Shown here piece by piece: positions 33,201 through 41,489 of a DNA stretch of 64,000 nt (positions are counted from its first letter, which is position 1; every line of letters begins with the position of its first letter). The notes below the pieces were generated by a model. It did no database searches, was not told the DNA's origin, and saw nothing but the letters and a program-made list of their open reading frames with translations. This DNA comes from Rhizobium leguminosarum bv. viciae USDA 2370 (GTDB lineage: Bacteria > Pseudomonadota > Alphaproteobacteria > Rhizobiales > Rhizobiaceae). Position numbers and translations under genes: made by a program. Location of the stretch: the NCBI RefSeq assembly GCF_002008365.1, contig NZ_MRDL01000047.1, positions 349,275 through 413,274 on the forward strand, read 5' to 3'.

Positions 33201-35243
33201 TTATTTCGCGGCGTCGTCGTGGAAATGGTTATAGACCTGCTTGGCGACGGCTTCCGAGATGCCTTCCACCGCCATCAGGTCGGACAGGGCTGCGCGCGAA
33301 ACCGCCTTTGCCGTGCCGAAATGCTGGAGCAGCGCGCGTTTGCGCGATGGCCCGATGCCGCCGATCTCGTCGAGCGGGTTCTTGATCATTTCCTTCTTGC
33401 GCCGTGCCCGATGCGAGCCGATCGCGAAACGGTGCGCCTCGTCGCGCATGCGCTGGATAAAATAGAGCACCGGATCGCGCGGCGGCAGCGTGAAGCTCTC
33501 GCGTCCCGGCGGGAAGAAGCGTTCGCGCCCGGCGTCCCGGTCGACGCCCTTGGCGATGCCGATCGCCGTCACGCTGTCGGTGATGCCGAGTTCGGCAAGG
33601 ATGGCGCGCACCGCTGTCATCTGACCCTGGCCGCCGTCGATGAGGATCACATCGGGCCAGGTGGGGAAGGGCATGTCGGCTGCATCGGGAGTGGCCGTCT
33701 GCGCCGTCCGGTCAGGAATGCCTTCCTCCTTGATCAGCCGCGAGAAACGCCGCGTCATCACCTCCTTCATCATGCCGAAGTCGTCGCCGGGCGTGATGTC
33801 GGTCGATTTGATGTTGAACTTGCGGTACTGGTTCTTGACGAAACCTTCCGGCCCCGCGACCACCATGCCGCCGACGGCATTGGTGCCCATGATATGCGAG
33901 TTGTCGTAGATCTCGATGCGCTGCGGTGCATAGGTAAGCCCGAACGTTTCCTTGAAACCTTCGAGCAGCCGCGACTGCGACGCCGTCTCGGCAAGCTTTC
34001 GCCCATGCGCCTCGCGCGCATTGCCGACGACATGGTCGACCAGATCGCGCTTTTCGCCGCGCTGCGGCACGAGGATGGAAACCTTGTGGCCGGCCTTTTC
34101 GCTGAGCGCTGCCGCGAGCAGCTCCAGCTCCTCGACCGTCTGCGACAGCATGATCTGCTTCGGCACCGGCTTGTCGTCGTAGAACTGCGCCAGGAAGGAA
34201 TTCAGCACTTCGGCGCCGGAAAGCTGCGGGTCGGCCTTTGGGAAATAGGCGCGGTTGCCCCAGTTCTGGCCGGTGCGGAAGAAGAACACCTGGATGCAGG
34301 AGATGCCGCCCTCATGGTGGATGGCGAATACGTCAGCCTCCTCGACGCCGGCCGGATTAATGCCCTGGTGGCTCTGCACATGCGAAAGTGCGGCCAGGCG
34401 ATCGCGATAGATCGCCGCCCGCTCGAAGTCGAGGTCCTCGGCCGCTTGGTTCATGGCCTCGGCCATATGCGACTTCACCTTCTGGCTTTTGCCGGACAGG
34501 AAGTCCTTCGCCTCCTGCACCAGTTCGCCGTAACCCCCATCGCTGACCTCGTGGGTGCACGGCCCCGAACAGCGCTTGATCTGGTAGAGCAGGCAGGGTC
34601 GTGTGCGCGTTTCGAAGACGCTGTCGGTGCAGGTGCGGATCAGGAAGGCGCGCTGCAGCGAATTGATCGTGCGCCCGACCGCGCCTGCCGAAGCGAAAGG
34701 TCCGAAATAGTCGCCCTTTCGCGCCCTTGCGCCGCGATGCTTGAAGATCGCCGGCGCCCGGTGGTCGCCGGTGATGAGGATATAGGGAAAGGACTTGTCG
34801 TCGCGCAAAAGCACGTTAAAGCGCGGCCGCAAGCGCTTGATCAGATTCGCTTCCAGAAGCAGCGCTTCGGTTTCCGTGCGCGTCGTCACGAATTCCATAT
34901 TGGCTGTCTGGCGCACCATCTGGGCGATGCGGTTGGAATGCACCCGGCCGACGGCGTAATTGTTGACGCGCTTCTTCAGGCTGCGCGCCTTGCCGACATA
35001 GAGCACGTCGCCCTCGGCATTGAACATGCGGTAGACGCCGGGACTGTTGGGAAGCCGCTTGACGAATTCGCCGATCAGTTCCGCGCCGATGAGCCCGGTT
35101 TCATTGAGGCTGCCCGCATTCCAGTCGACCGTCGCCGCAAGCGGGGCGGCGGCGGAAACGTCGCCTTCCACTTCGATATCGTCTTCGCTCTCATCCGTCT
35201 CGTCGTAGAGAACGCCGCCATCCGGCAGCTTTCGTCCGTTCAT
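33201..35243 (-). CDS. uvrC: Excinuclease ABC subunit C
   Basis: 680 residues from the ATG at 35243, which overlaps the SDR gene stop by 4 bp. A longer in-frame extension reaching 35570 lies wholly inside the SDR gene and is rejected. UvrC makes both incisions in nucleotide excision repair. An acidic N-terminal extension precedes the GIY-YIG domain (NSPGVYRMFNAEGDVLYVGKA). A UvrB-binding region, the RNase-H-like domain (RIEIYDNSHIMGTNAVGGMVV) and C-terminal HhH motifs (IGGIGPSRKRALLQHFGTAKAV) follow. Confidence 0.96.
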   Translation of the reverse strand: MNGRKLPDGGVLYDETDESEDDIEVEGDVSAAAPLAATVDWNAGSLNETGLIGAELIGEFVKRLPNSPGVYRMFNAEGDVLYVGKARSLKKRVNNYAVGRVHSNRIAQMVRQTANMEFVTTRTETEALLLEANLIKRLRPRFNVLLRDDKSFPYILITGDHRAPAIFKHRGARARKGDYFGPFASAGAVGRTINSLQRAFLIRTCTDSVFETRTRPCLLYQIKRCSGPCTHEVSDGGYGELVQEAKDFLSGKSQKVKSHMAEAMNQAAEDLDFERAAIYRDRLAALSHVQSHQGINPAGVEEADVFAIHHEGGISCIQVFFFRTGQNWGNRAYFPKADPQLSGAEVLNSFLAQFYDDKPVPKQIMLSQTVEELELLAAALSEKAGHKVSILVPQRGEKRDLVDHVVGNAREAHGRKLAETASQSRLLEGFKETFGLTYAPQRIEIYDNSHIMGTNAVGGMVVAGPEGFVKNQYRKFNIKSTDITPGDDFGMMKEVMTRRFSRLIKEEGIPDRTAQTATPDAADMPFPTWPDVILIDGGQGQMTAVRAILAELGITDSVTAIGIAKGVDRDAGRERFFPPGRESFTLPPRDPVLYFIQRMRDEAHRFAIGSHRARRKKEMIKNPLDEIGGIGPSRKRALLQHFGTAKAVSRAALSDLMAVEGISEAVAKQVYNHFHDDAAK

Positions 35244-36007
35244 TCCGTAATCTCCGCCACATCGGGCGTCTGCCAGGCGAGGTGCTGGCCGCCGTCGAGG
35301 GCAATCATCTGGCCGGTGATCGAGGGCGTGTCGTAAAGGAAGCGAATCGTTTGTCCGAATTCCTCCAGCGCCGGCCCTCGCTGCAAGATAAGGGCTGAGA
35401 CCTGCGCTTGGAAGTCCTCCATCGCCTGCCGCTCGCTCGGCATCGAGGGGCCGGGGCCGATGGCATTGACGCGGATGCGTGGCGCCAATGCCTGTGCAAG
35501 CGTCTGCGTCGCCGTCCACAGCGCGGATTTGGAGAGGGTATAGGAATAGAAGCTGGGCCTCAGCGCCCAAACCCGCTGGTCGATGATATTGACGATCTGC
35601 CCCGATGCCTCAGCGGGCATCTGCTGCGCGAAGGCGGCCGCAAGGATAGAGGGCGCACGTACATGCAGGTCGAAGTGCAATGCCCAGGTGGCGGCATTGA
35701 AACTACGCGCTGAATCATGCTGGAAGACCGACGCATTATTGACGAGCAGATCGAGCGGCCCGAGCGCTTCCGACGCCTTCGCGACCAAGGCGGCTGTTTC
35801 GCCGATATCGGTGAGGTCGGCCTGCAGGGCGGTCGCCCGATATCCCTTTCGCCGCAATTCCGCCACCAGCTCTTCGGCCTCACCGATGGAGCCGTTCGCG
35901 TGGATCGCAACGGAAAAGCCATTTGCAGCAAGGTCTTCGGCGATTGCCCGGCCTATTCTTTTAGCAGCCCCTGTTATAAGGGCCGAGCGAAGTCTTTTGT
36001 GGTTCAA
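35240..36007 (-). CDS. SDR family oxidoreductase, FolM/pteridine-reductase type
   Basis: 255 residues. The cofactor motif ALITGAAKRIGRAIA (rather than TGxxxGIG) and the active-site YSYTLSKSALWTAT are features of the pteridine reductase/FolM group of NADPH-dependent SDRs. NNASVF and the C-terminal SITGQMIALDGGQHLAW are also present. A dihydropteridine or dihydrofolate substrate is likely but not proven. It precedes uvrC with a 4-bp overlap, as in other Rhizobiales. Confidence 0.85.
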   Translation of the reverse strand: MNHKRLRSALITGAAKRIGRAIAEDLAANGFSVAIHANGSIGEAEELVAELRRKGYRATALQADLTDIGETAALVAKASEALGPLDLLVNNASVFQHDSARSFNAATWALHFDLHVRAPSILAAAFAQQMPAEASGQIVNIIDQRVWALRPSFYSYTLSKSALWTATQTLAQALAPRIRVNAIGPGPSMPSERQAMEDFQAQVSALILQRGPALEEFGQTIRFLYDTPSITGQMIALDGGQHLAWQTPDVAEITE

Positions 36008-36372
36008 AATCTTGCCTTCTGATCCCGCGAGTCTGTCTGCAGACTATATAGGGGCCGACGGAGATTATATAAATAGGCCGTTGCGGTTGCGTCCGGGAGC
36101 CGGATATTCTATGTATTATTTAAGAATACGATTTCTTAAAATAAGTATTTTCAGTTTAACACTTCAGTAGGGTTAATGAAGTGTATGTTGCGCCAAAGCA
36201 ACATCGAATTTCAGCCATGCGGCAGCCACAATGATATCACAATTTGGCTCTTTCAAATCCGCATTTGAGTTCCAATTTCAGTCTCGATCCGGAAGGGACA
36301 TCTGGCAATATCCCGCCAATGCTTCACTGATAGACAGATGACAAGCGGCGCGGGACTGAAAGGAGACTAAGT
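36008..36372. promoter_or_regulatory. 365-bp AT-rich upstream region of the Omp25-like gene
   Basis: No gene is visible. The stretch 36065-36180 is strongly AT-rich for this genome. ATGTTGC (36185-36191) and GCAACAT (36198-36204) are perfect 7-bp arms around GCCAAA, and CTTCA/TGAAG arms lie at about 36163-36182. A good ribosome-binding site, AAAGGAGA, ends the region. I expect the promoter and regulator sites of the outer-membrane gene here, and the leader of the divergent SDR-uvrC transcript at the left end. Confidence 0.5.
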
Positions 36373-37008
36373 ATGCGTGTACTCATTGCTGGCCTCATGG
36401 CCTCCGTTTTTGCAATTGCGGGCGTCTCGGCAGCTCAGGCGGCCGATGCCGTCGACCAGGTTCCGGAAGCACCGGTCGCCCAGGACGCTCCAGTCAAGCC
36501 GGCAGGCAACTGGGAAGGCTTTTATCTCGGCGGCGCTGGCACCTACAACATGGGTGACTTCGGTTCCGACCGTCACACCTATGGTTTCGGCGGCCAGGTC
36601 TTCACCGGCTACAACTGGCAGCAGGGCCAGATCGTTTACGGCGTTGAATCCGATCTCGGCTACAGCGGCGACGACGTCTCCTCAGGCGGCGTCAAGAACA
36701 AGTATGGCTGGAACGGCTCCGTCCGTGGCCGCGTCGGCTACGACATGAACCCCTTCCTGCTCTACGGCACGGCCGGTCTTGCCATCGGCGACGTCAAGGT
36801 TTCCGACGACACCTCGGACGAAAGCAAGACGAACTATGGCTATACGGTCGGCGCCGGCGTCGAAGCCTTCGTGACCAACAACATCACGACGCGCCTGGAA
36901 TATCGCTACACCGACTACCAGAGCAAGGACTACGACCTCGACTCCGGCAGCTTCTCGCGCGGTTACGACGAGAACAGCGTCAAGCTCGGTATCGGCGTCA
37001 AGTTCTAA
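36373..37008 (+). CDS. Omp25/RopB-like outer-membrane beta-barrel protein
   Basis: 211 residues. The signal peptide MRVLIAGLMASVFAIAGVSAAQA is followed by the Brucella Omp25/31 family pattern: NWEGFYLGGAGTYNMG, GGQVFTGYNWQQGQIVYGVESDLGYSG, VRGRVGYDMNPFLLYGTAGLA, NITTRLEYRYTDY, and a terminal Phe (KLGIGVKF) as in outer-membrane proteins sorted by BamA. R. leguminosarum RopB belongs to this family, but paralogues exist, so no symbol is given. It has a strong ribosome-binding site and a strong terminator, suggesting high expression. Confidence 0.9.
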   Translation: MRVLIAGLMASVFAIAGVSAAQAADAVDQVPEAPVAQDAPVKPAGNWEGFYLGGAGTYNMGDFGSDRHTYGFGGQVFTGYNWQQGQIVYGVESDLGYSGDDVSSGGVKNKYGWNGSVRGRVGYDMNPFLLYGTAGLAIGDVKVSDDTSDESKTNYGYTVGAGVEAFVTNNITTRLEYRYTDYQSKDYDLDSGSFSRGYDENSVKLGIGVKF

Positions 37009-37033
37009 GCCGACTGAACATACTGACATAAAG

Positions 37034-37059
37034 AAGCCGGGCACGTCGCCCGGCTTTTT
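37034..37059 (+). terminator. Rho-independent terminator of the Omp25-like gene
   Basis: AAGCCGGGC (37034-37042) pairs perfectly with GCCCGGCTT (37048-37056) around ACGTC and runs into TTTTTG. Strong and textbook. Confidence 0.9.
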
Positions 37060-37085
37060 GCTGTCTGCTCATTGTTCTGAAGCGC

Positions 37086-37682
37086 TCAGCCCTGGGACTT
37101 GAGCTCGCTATGGGCAGGGAATTTCTTGTCGAACTGCCGCAGCCAGTCAGTCAGCGGCGCATGATCGGCTTCCCACTGGTCCTTGAAGCGCAACTCGAGA
37201 TAATCAAGCGTGGCCGCCAGTGCAAAATGTCCGCCGTTGAGCTTTTTGCCGAGCTTCGGCGGATTGGCGCTGAGATGAGCGAGACCGCTCGTCGCCTTCT
37301 TCCATTGCCGGTCGATCCACGGCTGGTGAACCTTTTCCTCGTCGCGGAAGCGCCGCTCGTAGACGATCGCCAGCAGGCAATCGCAGATGCCGTCGCAGAG
37401 CGCCTCGAGGATTTCCGCATCCGTGCGCTTGCCCTTCTTGGAAGGGTAGAGCCCGCCCTTCGTCAGCCGGTCGAAATAATGCATGATCGCCACGCTGTCG
37501 TATATCGAGACCTCGTCATCGGTCAGAAGCGTCGGGATCTTGCCGAGCGGATTATTGTCCACCAGGATTGCCGGTGCGGTATTGGTGTCGACCCGAATGG
37601 CGTTCAACTCCAGGCTCAGAAAATGCGCGGCCATCCGCACCTTGTTGGAATAGGGCGAGGCGGGCGAACAAAGGAGCTTCAT
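37086..37682 (-). CDS. Glutathione S-transferase family protein
   Basis: 198 residues from the ATG at 37682 (MKLLCSPASPYSNKVRMAAHFLSL), with CAGGTG upstream; a GTG three codons earlier is possible. The thioredoxin-like domain includes IPTLLTDDEVSIYDSVAIMHYFDR near 50-75, the glutathione-binding region. The C-terminal helical domain follows. The role is not defined. It is 62 bp upstream-facing of rlmJ with both on the minus strand. Confidence 0.88.
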   Translation of the reverse strand: MKLLCSPASPYSNKVRMAAHFLSLELNAIRVDTNTAPAILVDNNPLGKIPTLLTDDEVSIYDSVAIMHYFDRLTKGGLYPSKKGKRTDAEILEALCDGICDCLLAIVYERRFRDEEKVHQPWIDRQWKKATSGLAHLSANPPKLGKKLNGGHFALAATLDYLELRFKDQWEADHAPLTDWLRQFDKKFPAHSELKSQG

Positions 37683-37744
37683 GGGGGACACCTGATGAGA
37701 TTGTGGAGCTGCGGCGCGGACTATTCCGCAAGCAGCTTAAGCGG

Positions 37745-38614
37745 TCAATCGTCCTTGACGGCCTTGTTCTCTCCGCGCAGCCAGAAGGCACGGTGCGAGG
37801 CGAAACGGTCTTGCGCCAGATGGTCCTTCAATGCGGGCAGCAATTGGTGCAACTCGTCCTTCAGCGTGAAAGGTGGGTTGACGATGACGAGGCCTGAGCC
37901 CGTCAGTCCCGTAATGCCGCGGTCGCTGCGAACCGTGAGTTCGGCGCAGAGCATTTTCGGGATGTCGAGGGCCTGCAGCGTCTCGTGGAATTCCTTGATC
38001 GGCGCGCCCTTCTTCAGCGGATACCACAGGCAATAGGTGCCGCCGGGAAAGCGCCGATAGGCCTTTTCCAGCCCCTCGGCCAGGCGCTGATATTCGTCCT
38101 CTTCCTCGAAGGGCGGATCGACGAGCACGATGCCGCGCTTCTCTTTCGGCGGCAGATGCGCGCCGAGCGCCAGCCAGCCGTCGAGCTCGGTGATGCGGGC
38201 ATGGTGATCGCCCTCGAACAGCCGGTGCAGCCTGACGTAGTCCTCGGGATGCAGTTCCATCGCCGACAGCCGGTCCTGCGGCCGGAACAGCATGCGCGCA
38301 AGTTTCGGCGATCCGGGATAGAAACGGATGCCGCCCTCAGGATTGAGTTCGCGGATTGCCGAGAGGTAGGGCTCCAGCAGTTCGGAAACCTGAGGGCCGA
38401 GGTCTGCCTCCATCAGCTTGCCGATGCCATCGACCCATTCGCCGGTTTTCTGCGCTTCTTCGGAGGAAAGGTCGTAGAGCCCGATGCCGGCATGCGTGTC
38501 GAGCACGCGGAATCCGCCATCCTTCTTTTGCATGTAGCGGATCAGCCGCGTCAGCACGGCATGTTTCAGCACATCGGCAAAGTTGCCCGCGTGATAGATG
38601 TGGCGGTAGTTCAT
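37745..38614 (-). CDS. rlmJ: 23S rRNA (adenine2030-N6)-methyltransferase RlmJ
   Basis: 289 residues. The N-terminus MNYRHIYHAGNFADVLKHAVL is diagnostic; the SAM-binding region includes VLDTHAGIGLYDL. The catalytic tetrapeptide DPPF appears in GIVLVDPPFEEEDEY near residue 165. RlmJ methylates A2030 of 23S rRNA. It is divergent from the molybdopterin oxidoreductase gene. Confidence 0.95.
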   Translation of the reverse strand: MNYRHIYHAGNFADVLKHAVLTRLIRYMQKKDGGFRVLDTHAGIGLYDLSSEEAQKTGEWVDGIGKLMEADLGPQVSELLEPYLSAIRELNPEGGIRFYPGSPKLARMLFRPQDRLSAMELHPEDYVRLHRLFEGDHHARITELDGWLALGAHLPPKEKRGIVLVDPPFEEEDEYQRLAEGLEKAYRRFPGGTYCLWYPLKKGAPIKEFHETLQALDIPKMLCAELTVRSDRGITGLTGSGLVIVNPPFTLKDELHQLLPALKDHLAQDRFASHRAFWLRGENKAVKDD

Positions 38615-38696
38615 TTTTGCTGATGTCCGTATGAATTCGCGTCATGGGGAATTTTTGTGGCTTTTGGCCGTGCAAGCCTTGGAATATACAAATGCC

Positions 38697-40835
38697 ATGA
38701 ACATTGCGACCCCCATCCACGCCAAATCATCCAAGCCGGACAAAAGGGTGGGCCACACCGCTTGTCCGCATGACTGTCCCTCCACCTGCGCGCTGGAGGT
38801 CGATATATCGGAGGATGGCCGCATCGGCCGTGTGCGCGGCGCCAATGACCATTCTTACACGTCCGGCGTCATCTGCGCCAAGGTCGCCCGCTACGCCGAG
38901 CGGCTCTACCATCCCGACCGCCTAATGCATCCTCTACGCCGCGCCGGCGCCAAAGGGGCAGGGCAGTGGCAGCAGATTTCCTGGGACGATGCGCTGGATG
39001 AGATCGCCGAAGCCTTTGTGAAGGCCGAGGCAAGGGACGGCAGCGAGGCGATCTGGCCCTATTTCTACGCCGGCACCATGGGCTGGGTGCAGCGCGATTC
39101 CATCGATCGCCTGCGTCATGCCAAGCGTTACTCCGGCTTCTTCTCCTCGATCTGTACCAACCCCGCCTGGACCGGCTTCACCATGGCGACTGGCACGCTG
39201 CGCGGTCCCGATCCGCGCGAGATGGGCCGCACCGATTGCGTCGTCATCTGGGGCACCAACGCGGTCTCGACGCAGGTCAACGTGATGACCCACGCCATCA
39301 AGTCGCGCAAGGAGCGCGGCGCGAAGATCGTCGTCATCGACATCTACGATAATCCGACGATGAAGCAGGCCGACATGGCGCTGATCGTCAAACCGGGCAC
39401 CGATGCCGCACTCGCCTGCGCCGTCATGCACATCGCTTTCCGCGACGGTTACGCCGACTGTGAATACATGGCGAGATATGCCGATGATCCCGCCGGTCTC
39501 GAGGCGCATCTGAAAACCAAGACGCCGCAATGGGCCGCTGCCATCACCGGCCTTTCTGTCGAGGAGATCGAAGCCTTTGCCAGCCTCGTCGGCACGACGA
39601 AGAAAACCTTCTTCCGCCTGGGTTATGGTTTCACTCGCCAGCGCAACGGCGCGGTCGCCATGCATGCGGCTGCCTCGATCGCCACCGTTCTCGGCTCCTG
39701 GCAATATGAGGGCGGCGGTGCCTTCCATTCGAACAGCGACATCTTCCGCATGAACAGCGCCGAACTGACCGGCCGGTCGATGAAGGATGCCGATATCCGC
39801 ATGCTCGATCAGTCGCAGATCGGCCGCGTCCTGACCGGCGATCCGGTGGCGCTACGCCATCGCGGCCCGGTGACGGCAATGCTGATCCAGAACACCAATC
39901 CCGCAAACATCGCGCCCGAGCAGCGCCTCGTCAGACGCGGCTTTGCCCGCGACGATCTTTTCGTTGCCGTCCACGAGCAGTTCATGACCGAGACGGCCGA
40001 GGTCGCCGATATCGTCATCCCGGCAACGATGTTCGTCGAGCACGATGACATCTACCGGGCCGGCGGCCAGAACCATATCCTGCTGGGGCCGAAGCTGGTC
40101 GAGCCGCCGCCAACCGTGCGCACCAATCTCTTCGTCATCGAGGAACTGGCCAAACGCCTCGGTGTCGCCGATCGCCCCGGCTTCGGCTTCACTGCCCGCG
40201 AAATGGTCGACCGCATTCTCGAATCGAGTGGCTTGCCGGATTACGACCATTTCCTCGAATACAAATGGTTCGATCGCCAGCCCGTTTTCGAGGAGGCGCA
40301 TTATCTGAACGGCTTTGCCCATCCGGATGGCAAGTTCCATTTCCGCCCGGACTGGATCAATCAGCCGGCTCCCAACAAGCCGCCGGTTTCTATCGGCGCG
40401 CTCGGGCCACATGCCGAACTTCCGCCCTTCCCGGATCAGGTCGATGTCATCGAAGTCGCCGATCCCGAGCATCCCTTCCGGCTCGCCACGTCGCCGGCGC
40501 GCAACTTCCTGAATTCGAGCTTCTCCGAGACCAAGACCTCTCGCCAGAAGGAGGGCCGCCCTGAAGTGATGGTCAATCCAGCCGACGCCGAAGCCAACGG
40601 TATCGCCCATGGCGATCTCGTCCGCATCGGCAATAGCCGCGGCGATCTGCGCATTCACGCCCGCGTCACCACCGAGGTGAAATCCGGCGTGCTGATCGCC
40701 GAGGGGCTTTGGCCAAACAAGGCGCATGTCGACGGCGAGGGTATCAATGTCTTGACTGGCGCCGACCCTGTCGCGCCCTATGGTGGGGCCGCCGTGCACG
40801 ACAACAAGGTCTGGCTTCGCAGGGACCCAGCATGA
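38697..40835 (+). CDS. Molybdopterin-dependent oxidoreductase with 4Fe-4S motif
   Basis: 712 residues from the ATG at 38697; an upstream in-frame extension to 38631 is not supported. The N-terminus carries an Fe4S4 motif, HTACPHDCPSTCALEV with the fourth Cys in SGVICAKVARYAERLYHPDRLMHP. Molybdopterin-binding regions follow (WGTNAVSTQVNVM, QNTNPANIAPEQ, and the C-terminal NPADAEANGIAHGDLVRIGNSRG). No signal peptide is seen, so it is probably cytoplasmic. The substrate is unknown. The cofactor genes moaD and moaE lie 6 kb away. It overlaps the Nudix gene by 4 bp. Confidence 0.9.
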   Translation: MNIATPIHAKSSKPDKRVGHTACPHDCPSTCALEVDISEDGRIGRVRGANDHSYTSGVICAKVARYAERLYHPDRLMHPLRRAGAKGAGQWQQISWDDALDEIAEAFVKAEARDGSEAIWPYFYAGTMGWVQRDSIDRLRHAKRYSGFFSSICTNPAWTGFTMATGTLRGPDPREMGRTDCVVIWGTNAVSTQVNVMTHAIKSRKERGAKIVVIDIYDNPTMKQADMALIVKPGTDAALACAVMHIAFRDGYADCEYMARYADDPAGLEAHLKTKTPQWAAAITGLSVEEIEAFASLVGTTKKTFFRLGYGFTRQRNGAVAMHAAASIATVLGSWQYEGGGAFHSNSDIFRMNSAELTGRSMKDADIRMLDQSQIGRVLTGDPVALRHRGPVTAMLIQNTNPANIAPEQRLVRRGFARDDLFVAVHEQFMTETAEVADIVIPATMFVEHDDIYRAGGQNHILLGPKLVEPPPTVRTNLFVIEELAKRLGVADRPGFGFTAREMVDRILESSGLPDYDHFLEYKWFDRQPVFEEAHYLNGFAHPDGKFHFRPDWINQPAPNKPPVSIGALGPHAELPPFPDQVDVIEVADPEHPFRLATSPARNFLNSSFSETKTSRQKEGRPEVMVNPADAEANGIAHGDLVRIGNSRGDLRIHARVTTEVKSGVLIAEGLWPNKAHVDGEGINVLTGADPVAPYGGAAVHDNKVWLRRDPA

Positions 40836-41422
40836 TGCAGCCGAAATCCCGGGTGAAGATCGTCAGCGAAGAAACACTGTCGAATGGGTGGACGCGGCTG
40901 AGCAGCTATCTGCTCGACTATATCGACCGCAAGGGCGCAACCCAAGGGCTGAAGCGGGAGATCTATCACCGCACGCCCGCTGCCTGCATCCTGCTTTATG
41001 ATCCCAAGCGCGACCTCGTCGTTCTCGTCCGCCAGTTCCGCCTTGCCGTCCATCTCAACGGCGATCCCGCCTGGATGATCGAGGTGCCGGCCGGCCTTCT
41101 CGACGATGACCATCCCGAAGCGGCGATCCGTCGCGAGGCGATGGAGGAGACCGGCTATCGCCTGCGCGATGCGCGCTTCCTGTTCAAGTCCTATACCTCG
41201 CCGGGTGCCATCACCGAAGTCGTCCACTTCTTCGCAGCCCTCATCGACACTGCCGACCGCGTGGCGGAAGGCGGCGGTCTGGACGAGGAACACGAGGATA
41301 TCGAGGTCCTCGAAACCCCGCTCGACGAGGCTGCGGCGATGATCGAAACCGGCGAGATCTTCGACGCCAAAACGATCGTGCTTCTACAGTGGGCACTGTT
41401 GAACAGGGGCAAACTTCGATAG
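40832..41422 (+). CDS. Nudix hydrolase (NudK/ADP-ribose pyrophosphatase type)
   Basis: 196 residues, starting at one of two adjacent ATGs (40832 or 40835) that overlap the oxidoreductase stop. The Nudix core REAMEETGY is present near residue 105, with GLLDDDHPEAAI in front, slightly shorter than the canonical spacing. VVLVRQFRLAVHLNGDPAWMIEVPAGLL and YTSPGAITEVVHFF resemble NudK (GDP-mannose hydrolase) and ADP-sugar hydrolases. The substrate is not fixed. Its coupling with the molybdopterin enzyme is notable. Confidence 0.87.
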   Translation: MMQPKSRVKIVSEETLSNGWTRLSSYLLDYIDRKGATQGLKREIYHRTPAACILLYDPKRDLVVLVRQFRLAVHLNGDPAWMIEVPAGLLDDDHPEAAIRREAMEETGYRLRDARFLFKSYTSPGAITEVVHFFAALIDTADRVAEGGGLDEEHEDIEVLETPLDEAAAMIETGEIFDAKTIVLLQWALLNRGKLR

Positions 41423-41463
41423 CGGGCAGGGCGATGGAGGCCTGGTTCGTCAAGTTGCCTCGG

Positions 41464-41487
41464 GCGGATCGAGATGATCCGCGACCG
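41464..41487. terminator. Hairpin between convergent Nudix and FAD monooxygenase genes
   Basis: GCGGATC (41464-41470) pairs with GATCCGC (41476-41482) around GAGAT. The T-tract on either side is poor, so this is a weak call. Confidence 0.35.
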
Positions 41488-41489
41488 TC

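Noticed and set aside
33174..35336. A 720-codon open frame antisense to uvrC
   Set aside because: uvrC is unambiguous; the antisense frame is a high-GC shadow.
35244..35570. N-terminal extension of uvrC
   Set aside because: It lies entirely inside the SDR gene in another frame; the ATG at 35243 makes the standard 4-bp overlap.
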